Translations under genes and position numbers: made by a program | Notes under the pieces: generated by a model | Databases searched by the model: none | Told to the model about the DNA's origin: nothing | Seen by the model: the letters and a program-made list of their open reading frames with translations, nothing else | Shown: positions 8,568-17,531 of the stretch, one piece after another | Position numbering within the stretch: the stretch's first letter is position 1 | Layout of the letters: each line of letters opens with the position of its first letter | Source: an uncultured Oscillospiraceae bacterium | Lineage (GTDB): Bacteria > Bacillota > Clostridia > Oscillospirales > Oscillospiraceae | Direction: 5' to 3' | Assembly: GCA_934591815.1 (NCBI GenBank) | Contig: CAKTPV010000018.1 | Coordinates: 1-35,961 of the forward strand | Length of the DNA stretch: 35,961 bases

Positions 8568-9293
8568 TCATAACCCCCAGATCTGCGAATTCTCCTGTGC
8601 CTCATAGATCGCGCGGAAAATGTAGTAGTCCGGCGGCGTCGTGATCTTGATATTCTCCGCAGGGCCGTCCACCGTGTGCAGCGTGAAGCCGTAATGGGAC
8701 ATAAGCATGGCGGAATCGATCATGTTCTCCAGATGCTCCGTCTCCGCCTTTTGATGCGCCCCCACAATATCCCGCAGGCGGAAGGTCTGGGGTGCTCTGG
8801 CTAATTTGCAGGCACTTCTATCCAAAATTGCGGCGACCTTATCATCCGGCGTCACATTGATGACCGTCTCGGTAGCAGCCGTCACCGTGATCGCATTCCC
8901 GTTTTCCTGTGCACACGCAATGCAGCGAGAGATCGTCTCCCCGTTGATCAGCGGGCGCACGCCGTCATGGATCAGCACCAGCCCGTCCTTTTCCACGGTG
9001 GGATCGTTCCAGAGTGTATACAGGCCGTTACGAATGGAGTGCTGCCCCGTATCGCCGCCGGGCACCACCCATTTTACCTTTTTGATGAAAAACTTTTGAA
9101 GCAGCTCCCTCATATAGGGAAGCCACGCCTCCACGCACACCACCACGATGGCGTCAATGAGCGGGTTTTCCTCAAATTTATCAAGGGTATGAATAATGAT
9201 GGGCTTTCCGTTCAACTCCAAAAACTGCTTGGGCTTCGTTTTGGTGTTCATTCGCTGGCCTGTTCCGCCGGCGAAAATCACTGCATAGTTCAT
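8568..9293 (-). CDS. IspD/TarI family cytidylyltransferase
   Basis: 241 residues. The N-terminal CTP-binding loop AGGTGQRM with KPKQFLELNGKPI is the IspD/TarI signature, followed by IHDGVRPLI (metal and substrate loop around residue 102) and APQTFRL around 160. These enzymes transfer CMP to a polyol phosphate. IspD acts on methylerythritol phosphate and TarI on ribitol phosphate, and the two are hard to separate by eye. Location between a TagB/TagF-like polymerase, LicD and an SDR favours synthesis of a CDP-alditol for the surface polymer over isoprenoid synthesis. The ATG overlaps the polymerase stop by 4 bases. Confidence 0.9.
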   Translation of the reverse strand: MNYAVIFAGGTGQRMNTKTKPKQFLELNGKPIIIHTLDKFEENPLIDAIVVVCVEAWLPYMRELLQKFFIKKVKWVVPGGDTGQHSIRNGLYTLWNDPTVEKDGLVLIHDGVRPLINGETISRCIACAQENGNAITVTAATETVINVTPDDKVAAILDRSACKLARAPQTFRLRDIVGAHQKAETEHLENMIDSAMLMSHYGFTLHTVDGPAENIKITTPPDYYIFRAIYEAQENSQIWGL

Positions 9294-10534
9294 GTATTGT
9301 TCCCCCCGATGATCTCCTTCATCTTCGCCACGATACGCTCTGCCGCATGACCATCCTCCACGCAGCCCTTATCCTGCAGAAACGCATCGATTTTTTTCTG
9401 ATACACATCATCGTCAAATGCCCGCACATGCGCCAGCAGCTCATCACTGCTCTGCGATACAGGGAACGGGGTGCTCTCCAGCGGATAATAGAGCCCGCGT
9501 TCCGTGTTGTACTGGGCCAGATCCGTTGCAAAAATAAACATGGGGCGGCGGGTCAGCACAAAATCATAGGCCCAGCTTGAATAGTCGGTCATTCCCGCAT
9601 CCGCGATCATCATCAGCTCCTGCATATCCGGATAGCTTGTTGCGTCTGTCAGATACGGCTCCTCCGCCAGCGTCACCTGCTTTTTCCGATCATGGAAGTG
9701 CATACGCAGAAATATCCGCCAGCGGCCGCCGAATTTCTCCTGCAGCGCCTGATGGAGCGCAGAGAAATCCACATTCTGATACTCCTCATACCCGTTATCC
9801 CGAAACGTCGGCGCATAGAGAAATATCTTCTCCTCCGGGGAATACCCATATTGCTCCGCCACGGAATGCCGCAGAGCGGCGATCTCCTCCGGGCAGAATA
9901 AGCAGTCATTGCGGGCGTGTCCATACATCAATATCTCCGTGTCCGGCCAATGTGTGGTGCGAAATACCATATTTTCAAATTGGCTGTTGGAGATACAGTA
10001 ATCCGTCACCTTGCCGGAACGCTTCGCCGTCCGTGCCCAGCGGCGGTTTTTTACATCGTCCTTTCCCACGCGCTTGATGCCCATGGAACCGTGCCAGGTT
10101 TCAAAGTACGCCTGGCCTTTTTTCTTTCGGATGCTTCTGTCCCAATAGAAATTGATGGCATTGTCCACCCATATTCTGGCAGACGCGATCGCCTTGATCG
10201 CTTCCATACTCCCATTTTTATACACCGCGATCTCTTCGGGAATATCTGCCCTCTTTACTTTTCCTTTGCCCGGCGGCCCGATCCAAACCAATTTCCACGG
10301 CAGCTGCTGCCGCACGATCTCCTCCGCGATATATTTGGGGTTGCAAAAATACGTATTACCGTATGTCATGAATACCACTTCATCCGGTTCGATCCTTGTC
10401 GTCAAGCAGACGATCCGCTTGCAGACGAATCCAATACACTTGTCCACTTTTCCCCAAACAGGTTTGATCTTCTGGAGGGTCTTTTCGATGAAATTTCCCT
10501 CGATCAGCGCTCGCTTGATGCTCCCCTTCTTCAC
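9290..10534 (-). CDS. CDP-glycerol/CDP-alditol phosphotransferase (TagB/TagF-like)
   Basis: 414 residues from the GTG at 10534, preceded by AAGGGG at 8 bases. Another GTG at 10582 overlaps the LicD stop (GTGA) and gives 16 more residues; the choice is uncertain. The protein has the CDP-glycerol glycerophosphotransferase fold pattern: a WHGSMG motif (the family's TWHG element) in the first third, YCISNSQFE, then LFYAPTFRDNGYEEYQ-type and DYSSWAYDFVLTRRP elements of the donor-binding half. Family members add glycerol phosphate or ribitol phosphate units from CDP donors to an undecaprenyl-linked glycan at the inner membrane face. The likely donor is the product of the neighbouring cytidylyltransferase. 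Confidence 0.92.
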   Translation of the reverse strand: MKKGSIKRALIEGNFIEKTLQKIKPVWGKVDKCIGFVCKRIVCLTTRIEPDEVVFMTYGNTYFCNPKYIAEEIVRQQLPWKLVWIGPPGKGKVKRADIPEEIAVYKNGSMEAIKAIASARIWVDNAINFYWDRSIRKKKGQAYFETWHGSMGIKRVGKDDVKNRRWARTAKRSGKVTDYCISNSQFENMVFRTTHWPDTEILMYGHARNDCLFCPEEIAALRHSVAEQYGYSPEEKIFLYAPTFRDNGYEEYQNVDFSALHQALQEKFGGRWRIFLRMHFHDRKKQVTLAEEPYLTDATSYPDMQELMMIADAGMTDYSSWAYDFVLTRRPMFIFATDLAQYNTERGLYYPLESTPFPVSQSSDELLAHVRAFDDDVYQKKIDAFLQDKGCVEDGHAAERIVAKMKEIIGGNNT

Positions 10535-10578
10535 GCCAGTGTCCCCTTCCGTGTGCTCATCTCTCCCATGCTCCTTCG

Positions 10579-11391
10579 TCACCCAACGATCGTCTTTTCC
10601 AGATCCGCGTGGCAGCACCGCTGCGGCAGCGGCGGGATCTGCATATAGTCCCCGTAAAGCTGGGTCAGCATCTGCTCACTTTCCTGCGGCGCGGCCATAG
10701 CCTGTCCCTCAAACCGCAGCATACGCGGCATCCCGAACCATTCCCCCGGAAATATTTCCCTTCGATATCCATACGCCCCGGCATAGGACGCCATCGTCCT
10801 GCCATCGCTCAGCCGCTTGCTCAGGCGCAGCAGACGCCGCCGCGCCCGCACCAGCCCCTCCGGGGTATATAAACGCAGAAATGCGTACCCTATCTTCCCC
10901 GCCAGCTCCGTGTAGGGTCTGTACGCCTCACCGCTGTCCACCTGACCGCGGTAGTTCATCACCGCCAGCATATTGAACAGCAGGTGACACACCGGCCCCT
11001 TGGGCGGGCAGAAGTCCAGCGGGAAGATATCGATAAAGACCCCCTGCGCGAACCGGGCGTCACGAAAACGCTCCTCGCAAAAATACGTACCTTTTTTACG
11101 GATCTTGGCGTAGGTCAGGAAGTAGTGTGGGTCCGTATCCGGACTCTGGTAGAAATAGTCCGCCCCCAGCTCCGCCTGCGCGATCCGGGCAAAGCGGTCA
11201 TAGTCCTCCCGCGGCATGGCCACATCAATGTCGTCATCCCACGGTATAAAGCCGCCGTGACGGACGGCGCCCAGCAGCGTACCGCCTACCAGATAATAGC
11301 GCAGGCCCAATCGGTCACAGACATCCGTAAAAACGCGCAGGATATCCAATTCGCACAGCTGCAGCGCCCGCAGCTTCTCCTTACAGTCCAT
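10579..11391 (-). CDS. LicD family phosphotransferase
   Basis: 270 residues. The LicD core is clear: GGTLLGAVRHGGFIPWDDDID at residues 36-56, a nucleotidyltransferase-like fold with the metal-binding Asp cluster D52-D54 and D56, then VFIDIFPLD around residue 118. Family members transfer phosphocholine, or in other loci phospho-polyols, from a CDP donor to a glycan. No choline uptake or licC gene is present, so transfer of an alditol or glycerol phosphate made by the cluster's cytidylyltransferase is the simplest reading (inference). Its start overlaps the DUF4422 gene by 11 bases. Confidence 0.93.
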   Translation of the reverse strand: MDCKEKLRALQLCELDILRVFTDVCDRLGLRYYLVGGTLLGAVRHGGFIPWDDDIDVAMPREDYDRFARIAQAELGADYFYQSPDTDPHYFLTYAKIRKKGTYFCEERFRDARFAQGVFIDIFPLDFCPPKGPVCHLLFNMLAVMNYRGQVDSGEAYRPYTELAGKIGYAFLRLYTPEGLVRARRRLLRLSKRLSDGRTMASYAGAYGYRREIFPGEWFGMPRMLRFEGQAMAAPQESEQMLTQLYGDYMQIPPLPQRCCHADLEKTIVG

Positions 11392-12238
11392 AGCTGCACA
11401 GTCCCTTCACCCGCGCCCGCAGAACGCTGCCCGGCGGCAGCAGATGATACAGCAGACGGGTTTTCCACCGTTCCGCCGCCGTACCTCCGAAGCCGTCGAA
11501 ATGCACCCGGGGCAGCTCCAGTGTCCGCAGCTCGTCCTTCCGGTGGGCATAATACACACCGAACATGCGCTCGGCCAGATAGCCGTCCACCCGCAGCGCC
11601 TGCGTACCGTAGCCTGTGACGTCGGCGCGGCGGTCAAACTCCGCCAAAATGGTAAACAACCACTGGCAGTAATCCTCGAACACCGGCCGGGCCATGACAA
11701 AAATATTGCCGAAATAGCACACCGATCCGCTTAGATACCGCTCCATCGTCGGCACATAGGCCGGGTACAGCTCTCGGATGATCTGTTCCACCAGCTCGAG
11801 ATCCTTCCTGTAATGAAACGGCGCGGCGGCATAGTGTTCCCGTACAGAGACATGCATATCCTCTCCGACCGGCGCCGTCAGATCGTACTGTGATACCAGC
11901 TCCGGCAGTCGGTCAAGCTCCAGACGCGCCAACGTTTCCGCTTCAGGCAAGGTACGGATGAGGTAGGGCCGCCTCGCCCTCGTGTCCGGGCTGAGATAAC
12001 GGCGATAATGGAAAAAGCCGTAGTACTCGGCCTCCACGTTTTTCCACACCCAGTACTGCCCGGTCAATTCACAATAGCGGCGGTTCAGCGTGGAGATGTT
12101 CTCGCCCGTGTCATCCCGCAGAAAGCCGGGAATCACCTGCTCCGTCAGTCCGGCTCCCACATGAATCGGGTACAGCCACGGCAGCTTCGCCACTTGGAAT
12201 TCCTTGTGGCAGGACACAAATATCCTCACATCCGCCAC
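11381..12238 (-). CDS. DUF4422 glycosyltransferase-like protein
   Basis: 285 residues from the GTG at 12238 with AGGAG 10 bases upstream; the GTG at 12229 is an alternative that would begin at the usual family start (xRIFVSCHKEF). DUF4422 hallmarks are visible: CHK near the N-terminus, DNISTLNRRYCELTGQYWVWKN-like 'N...YCELT..YW.WKN' motif, and FFHYRRYL, followed by HCHE-less central part and FARPVFEDYCQWLF-like segment. The family is common in capsule and O-antigen loci and is treated as glycosyltransferase, without a defined acceptor. First gene of the downstream glycopolymer operon. Confidence 0.82.
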   Translation of the reverse strand: MADVRIFVSCHKEFQVAKLPWLYPIHVGAGLTEQVIPGFLRDDTGENISTLNRRYCELTGQYWVWKNVEAEYYGFFHYRRYLSPDTRARRPYLIRTLPEAETLARLELDRLPELVSQYDLTAPVGEDMHVSVREHYAAAPFHYRKDLELVEQIIRELYPAYVPTMERYLSGSVCYFGNIFVMARPVFEDYCQWLFTILAEFDRRADVTGYGTQALRVDGYLAERMFGVYYAHRKDELRTLELPRVHFDGFGGTAAERWKTRLLYHLLPPGSVLRARVKGLCSYGL

Positions 12239-12331
12239 GCCCTTTCCACTCCTTTCGCCGGTTACCGTTACGCAGGCAGCCACCCTTTTTCGCCAAAAAA
12301 CGATGCTTTCGGCATATTCCTTAATTTTACA

Positions 12332-12360
12332 AGAATATCATATTCCCTCTATATTTGCAA
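12332..12360 (-). promoter_or_regulatory. Promoter of the LicD-TagB-exporter-glf operon
   Basis: The minus strand shows TTGCAA (12355-12360) and TATTCT (12332-12337) with 17 bases between them, in an AT-rich island. Transcription would start near 12325, about 87 bases before the first gene. From here nine genes run without a visible terminator to 3724-3760. Confidence 0.65.
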
Positions 12361-12477
12361 TAGTCCTCCTCTGGGGTTCACGACGTTCTTTGCAGGTCTT
12401 CCGGCCTTTCCCGGGGCTTTCACTCCACACGCCTGTCGGTGCGCCGCCTGTGGTCAGCGTCCGTCCGCACACACCGT

Positions 12478-13890
12478 TCAGCGTTTCTCGTCACCCGTCT
12501 TTTTGTCCCGGCGGGAGTTGATCTTCTCCTTGTTGAACATACAGAATACCGTCATCAGCAGGATCCGCAGATCGAACGCCGGGGACCAGTTCTCAATGTA
12601 GTACAGATCGTACTCGATGCGCTTTGTGATGGACGTATCGCCCCGGAAGCCGTTGACCTGCGCCCAGCCAGTGATGCCGGGCCGCACCTGATGCTTCACC
12701 ATGTAGCGGGGGATCTCCTCCCGAAACTGCTCGACGAAGAACGGCAGCTCCGGCCGGGGTCCGATAAGGCTCATATCTCCCTTGAGCACGTTGAAGAACT
12801 GAGGCAGCTCGTCCACCGAGCACTTGCGGATGAGGGAGCCAAACCACGTCTTGCGGTCGTCCTCGTTCTTGCTCCACCCTGTATTCTGGCTGCTATTCAC
12901 CTTCATGGAGCGGAACTTATACATATAAAATGTCTTTTTGTCCTTGCCCACCCGCTCCTGTTTGAAGATAACGGGGCCCGGCGAGGACAGCTTGACGCCG
13001 ATGGCGGCGATAAGCATCAGCGGTGAGGTCAGTGCGATCAGCAGCAGGGCGCAGACAATGTCCGCCGCCCGCTTGATGAAGGCGTTGCCCAGATTGTCCA
13101 GCGGAATACGGCGCAGGTTGATAAGCGGCAGGCCGTTGACGCTGTCCACCTGCGGGTTAGCAGGCATATACCTGACATAGGACGGTACCACGGACAGCTT
13201 GGTGCCGTCCTTTTCGCAGGCGTTGATGATATTTTTCATCCAGCGCCCCTCCTCCGTGGGCAGGGCGACCACCACCTCGTCCGGCTTCTTCTGCCGGAAA
13301 ATCTCCTCCAGCTGGTCGTATGTACCGCAGTAGGGGAGCTTCCCCCACCTGCTGTTGTCCGCCACATATCCCAGCATCTGATATCCCAAATTCCGATCGT
13401 TCGCTACCCGCTTGACATAGGCCTCGGCGCTCTCGCCATGCCCCACCAGCAGCACTCGCTTCTGATTGTAGCCCATGGCACGGTAGCGGCGCAGCAGCAG
13501 CCGGATACAGGCGCGTTTGCCCAGCAGCAGCAGCGTGGCGGTGCCATAGAAAAACACCACCGACCAGCGGGATGTCTCACCCAGCCGCAGCACGAACATG
13601 GCGGCCATGATGATCAGCGCCACCAGCAGCTCCAGCACCACCACGCGCCCGGCCTCCACATGGAAACGCACGGCGCGGAAGGACTCATACAGTCCCGCCA
13701 CGGCAAATACCACCAGCGTCAGCGCCGCCGCCGCCACGCCCAGCCAGACGTAGTAGTTGAAGGGCAGCCCCTTGATGCCGTGGAACAGGCTGAAGCGCAG
13801 CCAGTAGGACACCAGCATGGCCAAAAAGACTGCCACCGCGTCCGTAAAGACGTTAAATTGATTGAGCACTTGCTGATTTTCCCGTATCAT
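12478..13890 (-). CDS. Exopolysaccharide polyprenyl glycosylphosphotransferase
   Basis: 470 residues. About five N-terminal membrane helices are followed by a soluble NAD-like domain (VLLVGHGESAEAYVKRV, about 143-159) and a C-terminal bacterial sugar transferase domain from about residue 265: KRAADIVCALLLIA membrane-associated helix, SPGPVIFKQERVG, FYMYKFRSM, DELPQFFNVLKGDMSLIGPRPE and VRPGITGWAQVNG. This is the WbaP/WcaJ/CpsE class, which starts glycan assembly by moving a sugar 1-phosphate from a UDP-sugar to undecaprenyl phosphate. It is the last gene of the first glycopolymer operon; its ATG overlaps the GT4 stop by 4 bases. The identity of the first sugar is not readable. Confidence 0.95.
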   Translation of the reverse strand: MIRENQQVLNQFNVFTDAVAVFLAMLVSYWLRFSLFHGIKGLPFNYYVWLGVAAAALTLVVFAVAGLYESFRAVRFHVEAGRVVVLELLVALIIMAAMFVLRLGETSRWSVVFFYGTATLLLLGKRACIRLLLRRYRAMGYNQKRVLLVGHGESAEAYVKRVANDRNLGYQMLGYVADNSRWGKLPYCGTYDQLEEIFRQKKPDEVVVALPTEEGRWMKNIINACEKDGTKLSVVPSYVRYMPANPQVDSVNGLPLINLRRIPLDNLGNAFIKRAADIVCALLLIALTSPLMLIAAIGVKLSSPGPVIFKQERVGKDKKTFYMYKFRSMKVNSSQNTGWSKNEDDRKTWFGSLIRKCSVDELPQFFNVLKGDMSLIGPRPELPFFVEQFREEIPRYMVKHQVRPGITGWAQVNGFRGDTSITKRIEYDLYYIENWSPAFDLRILLMTVFCMFNKEKINSRRDKKTGDEKR

Positions 13891-15005
13891 ATCTGCGTCC
13901 CTTTATCCCCTGTCACAGACAGGTATTGCTCCATCACCTGCGGCAGCACTGTATCCAGTGCATACCGCTGCATTTTCTCCCGTCCGGCCTGTCCCATCCG
14001 CACCCGCAGCCCATCGTCGGCCGCCAGCTTTCTTACTGCGGCGGCAAAGGCCGCCGCGTCCCCTCGCGGGAACAGGAGCCCGTTCTCCGGCCCGATCAGG
14101 TCGGTATGTCCCTTTGCGTCGCTGGCAACCACCGGCAGACCGCAGGCCATGCTCTCCATGACGTTGAAGGGCAATCCCTCCGACCGGCTGGAGGATACGG
14201 CGATATCCGCCGCGCCCAGCCACACGGGGATGTCGCGGACATGGCCGGGAAACCACACACGCTCTGCCACGCCCAGCTCATCGGCTAAGGCGCGGCACGG
14301 CGCCAGCCGTGCGCCGCTGCCCGGCAGCAGCAGCTTGATCTGCGGCGGCAGCAGCGGCATGGCCCGCAGCAGCGTGGCCTGCTCCTTCCGTCCGGAAAAC
14401 TCCGCCGGATAGACCAGCACAACATCCTGCTCTGCAAGCCCCAGCTTGTCCCGCATGGCCTGCCGTGTTTCACCCGCCGTCTGAAAACGGCGGAGCTCCA
14501 CGCCCATACCGGGGATCTCCTCCACCCGCGCCGCCGCATGGTGCGCCTCGGCCCACCGGGTATCCCACGCGTTCATGGTCAGCACCAGATCGGTCTTCGA
14601 CGCCAGCAGCAGCTCGGCACGGGTCAGCAGCAGCTTTTTGATCGCCGCCGTCTCGTCATCGAACAGATAGCCGTGTACCACGTTGATGACCTTGGGCCGG
14701 TCGCGCAGGCCGCAAACCGCCAAGCGTGTGAAGAAGGCTGCCAGCGAGGTATGGCTGATGACAAGGTCGTAGCGTTCCCGCTCCATCACAGCTCGCAATA
14801 TCCCTGCCGCCCGGAAGTTGGCCGGGGAGGACATCTTCTTCTCCAGCGGCAGCACCACCGTCTCATCCGCATAGGGAATATCCCGTCTGTCGCCGCCGCA
14901 GGCCACGACGACCCGCCAGCCCAGCTCGCGGAAGCGCCGCAGGTAGGGCAGGTGGAAATTGACGATATGGGAAAATGTAGATGCCGTACACAGCACAGAT
15001 GGCAT
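13887..15005 (-). CDS. Glycosyltransferase family 4 protein
   Basis: 372 residues from the ATG at 15005, chosen for GGAGGA six bases upstream; the frame stays open to 15440, but that extension overlaps the polymerase gene and has no protein-like features. The GT4 layout is clear: N-terminal ASTFSHIVNFHLPYLRRFRELG, the EFSGRKEQATLLRAMPLL linker region (nucleotide-binding start of the second domain), FPGHVRDIPVWLGAADIAVSSS and the EX7E-like ESMACGLPVVAS motif. It adds a sugar to the lipid-linked acceptor at the cytoplasmic membrane face. It probably acts right after the glycosylphosphotransferase encoded downstream. Confidence 0.93.
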   Translation of the reverse strand: MPSVLCTASTFSHIVNFHLPYLRRFRELGWRVVVACGGDRRDIPYADETVVLPLEKKMSSPANFRAAGILRAVMERERYDLVISHTSLAAFFTRLAVCGLRDRPKVINVVHGYLFDDETAAIKKLLLTRAELLLASKTDLVLTMNAWDTRWAEAHHAAARVEEIPGMGVELRRFQTAGETRQAMRDKLGLAEQDVVLVYPAEFSGRKEQATLLRAMPLLPPQIKLLLPGSGARLAPCRALADELGVAERVWFPGHVRDIPVWLGAADIAVSSSRSEGLPFNVMESMACGLPVVASDAKGHTDLIGPENGLLFPRGDAAAFAAAVRKLAADDGLRVRMGQAGREKMQRYALDTVLPQVMEQYLSVTGDKGTQI

Positions 15006-15040
15006 GGCTGTTCCTCCTCTGTTGCATTCTCCGCCGCAGG

Positions 15041-17407
15041 TCACGCGGCACCCAGCCGCCCGGTAAGATATGCCGTCACGTCCTTGGACAGACTGACAGC
15101 GCCCAGATTCTGCTGGTTCCAGCGCTCCAGCTTTTCCCAGAGCTGCGCTATGCCCTGCCGGAACGTCTCGCTGCCGTCGTCGTATTCCAAGATGATGCCG
15201 AACGCGCCGTTCCACGCCTCCGGATTCGACGGCACATAGTCCACATACTGATTCAGTACTTCGAAGGCCTTGTCTATATTGCCCATGCTGAAATATATCT
15301 TCGCCAGATATCTGGGTACCGAGTTGGAGTGCAGCTTCTCCAGATCCGCCAGATACTTTGTCATCGTATTCTGCATGGAGGCGGGCAGTTCCTCCTCTGC
15401 CGCGGCACTGTACACATAGGCAAGCTCGTGATCCATCCACTCATAGGGGTCCAGCGCCGCTGCCTTCTCCATCGCGGTGTAGCTCCCCTCCTCCGCCAGC
15501 GATGCCGCCCGCAGATTCATACCCAGAAGCACCGCAAATACCAACAGTCCCAGTGTCTCCGCCCACACCATACAGCGCCGGACGGTTTTCCCGGAAAGGC
15601 GCAGCGGCACCATATCGCCGCAGAACAGCTCGATCACCGCAAAGGCTCCGAAGCCATAGGGCAGGGAGTAGCTGCTGGAAAAGTCCACCTCCACCGCTGC
15701 GTGGATCATGATGAACAGCAGCATGGCGCACAGTGCCGCGCCCATTGTCCGCTCCTCTGTCCGGCGGCGCCACAAACGGATGACCGCCGCCGCGCTGGCT
15801 CCCAGCAGGCCCAGCCACAGGGCAAGGCCGAGTATTCCGGTGTCCACCATCGTCTGTACATAGTGATTGTGGACATATTTCGTCTCGTAGTGATACGCCT
15901 GCACGCTGTAAATGCCATTCTCGAACGCCCCCATGCCAAGGCCCGTAACAGGGCTCTTCCTGAACAGCTTCATCGCGTCAGAGATATAGACAAAGCGCTG
16001 CACCACATTCCCCTCCGAGCGCAGGTTCTGGATACGGCCTGCGATGGCCTCCGGCAGCAGCTTGTACTTCAGCTTCAGTCCCCCGGCCGCATCGCCCTCA
16101 TAGCGGATGGAGGAAATACACACCGGTGTCTCGGCGCTGATGCAGAACGTCGCAGAGCGGTTGCCCTCCGGCAGCGTGAACACCGCACCGTCCGCCTCGC
16201 CCTGATAGACCGTCTGCTTCCGGTTCATCACAGCATCCTCATCGGTTTGCGCCTCGATCTGCACCGTCACCGGGCCGCTGGCCTCCACATAGAGCGTGTA
16301 TGTCCCTGCGCCCAGATAGGCGCCTCGCGTGACCCCCTGATCTCGCTTAAGCTCCAGCTCACCCGTCCAGTTCACCGCCACGACAACGCCGACGATCGCT
16401 GCGCCCAGCGCCGCCAGCAGCACGATGTTCACCGTTTTCATGCGCCGTGCCATGCACTGCGCCAGCGGGCGGCCCGCAAAAATATCCAGCAGGCAAAGAG
16501 CCTCGGCGGCGATCACCACTGCCAGCAGCGGCAGCAGCTGTATACCCTCACCCAGATGTGGGTAGGCCTGCAGCACCGCCAGCGAGGATGCCGCCGCCAG
16601 CAGCAGCGTCTCCACCATCAGCACAAAGACGCGGGCGCGCCGCTCATCCCGCTCCAGCAGGAGATACGCCAGAAATGCCGCTGCGATGGCGCCTATGGCG
16701 CCGCGGCTCATCGCCAGCAGGAACACCGTACTGTTCAGCAACAGGCACGACAGATGCACGCACCGTTCCTTCCGGCTTTCCGCGCTGACCGCCAGCCCCA
16801 GCGACAGCAGGATCACGATACCGGCCGCGCCGGCGAATACATTAGGATTGCCGAAAATGGTTCTCAGCCGCTCCTCCTGCAGCGTGCCGCCCACCACAAC
16901 AGGCGTGCCCACCCAAGCGGTGATATCGCACAGTACGCGGTAAAACCACCGGGTCGCCACCATATCCAAGCTGACGAAGGATGCCAGCGCAGCGGATACC
17001 TCCAGCACTGTGGCGGCGCAGCGGCCCGTTCTGCCGGCATCCCGCCGGGGCTCCCACGCCACCAGCAGCAGCGCCAGACAAGCCGCCAGCATCACCTTTA
17101 GAAATTCGTACAGTGCAAACTTTCCGGAGGGTGCGTACAGCGTGGAGATCCCGTCCATACACACGTACAGCCCCAGCAGCAGCGCCGGCCATGTCATGCG
17201 CCGGGTCAGCTGGGCGGCGCGCACCAGCGCCGTCAGGATCGCCGCGATCAGCAGTGCCATTACCGTCGGCTTATTCATGCCGTGGCGGCTCAGGCTGACC
17301 ACCAAAAAATAGAGAACGCCCAGCACCGGCACCAGCCACGGGTGCCGCAGTTCTCGCGTTATTTCCACAGCAGGAGCCTGCTCTCTACGTCCCATTCTTC
17401 TTCCCAT
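15041..17407 (-). CDS. O-antigen polymerase/ligase-like membrane protein with TPR-like tail
   Basis: 788 residues. Roughly ten to twelve membrane helices occupy residues 20-340 and 490-625. The Wzy_C/WaaL-type region holds GLGMGAFENG and the conserved YVHNHYVQTMVDTGILGLALWL stretch with its catalytic-type histidine. Between helices, residues about 350-475 form a predicted beta-rich extracytoplasmic domain (YLGAGTYTLYVEASGPVTVQIEA and following strands), unusual in size for the family. After the last helix a soluble tail of about 150 residues contains tetratricopeptide-like helix pairs (MGNIDKAFEVLNQYVDYVPSNPEAW). The family polymerises or ligates undecaprenyl-linked glycans outside the membrane. 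First gene of the upstream glycopolymer operon. Confidence 0.88.
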   Translation of the reverse strand: MGRRMGRREQAPAVEITRELRHPWLVPVLGVLYFLVVSLSRHGMNKPTVMALLIAAILTALVRAAQLTRRMTWPALLLGLYVCMDGISTLYAPSGKFALYEFLKVMLAACLALLLVAWEPRRDAGRTGRCAATVLEVSAALASFVSLDMVATRWFYRVLCDITAWVGTPVVVGGTLQEERLRTIFGNPNVFAGAAGIVILLSLGLAVSAESRKERCVHLSCLLLNSTVFLLAMSRGAIGAIAAAFLAYLLLERDERRARVFVLMVETLLLAAASSLAVLQAYPHLGEGIQLLPLLAVVIAAEALCLLDIFAGRPLAQCMARRMKTVNIVLLAALGAAIVGVVVAVNWTGELELKRDQGVTRGAYLGAGTYTLYVEASGPVTVQIEAQTDEDAVMNRKQTVYQGEADGAVFTLPEGNRSATFCISAETPVCISSIRYEGDAAGGLKLKYKLLPEAIAGRIQNLRSEGNVVQRFVYISDAMKLFRKSPVTGLGMGAFENGIYSVQAYHYETKYVHNHYVQTMVDTGILGLALWLGLLGASAAAVIRLWRRRTEERTMGAALCAMLLFIMIHAAVEVDFSSSYSLPYGFGAFAVIELFCGDMVPLRLSGKTVRRCMVWAETLGLLVFAVLLGMNLRAASLAEEGSYTAMEKAAALDPYEWMDHELAYVYSAAAEEELPASMQNTMTKYLADLEKLHSNSVPRYLAKIYFSMGNIDKAFEVLNQYVDYVPSNPEAWNGAFGIILEYDDGSETFRQGIAQLWEKLERWNQQNLGAVSLSKDVTAYLTGRLGAA

Positions 17408-17440
17408 GCGGACCCCCTATGAACTCAGAATATCCTATTT

Positions 17441-17470
17441 AGTATACTCTTTTCCGTCATTCTCTGTCAA
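17441..17470 (-). promoter_or_regulatory. Promoter of the polymerase-GT4-glycosylphosphotransferase operon
   Basis: Minus strand TTGACA (17465-17470, perfect consensus) and TATACT (17441-17446) with an 18-base spacer; transcription would start near 17434, some 27 bases before the ATG at 17407, which is preceded by AGGGGG. Confidence 0.8.
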
Positions 17471-17531
17471 TGTGCAGGGGAAATATTCCGCCGCCTCCAC
17501 GCATAGAGTGTGGACAGGGAGGTGACGGCTC

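Noticed and set aside
15006..15440. Extension of the GT4 glycosyltransferase frame
   Set aside because: It overlaps the end of the polymerase gene and reads as non-protein-like sequence, while the ATG at 15005 is preceded by GGAGGA and starts the conserved GT4 fold.
14981..17101. 706-codon open frame on the plus strand opposite the polymerase/ligase gene
   Set aside because: The product is rich in His, Gln and Arg, typical of an antisense shadow, and there is no ribosome site.
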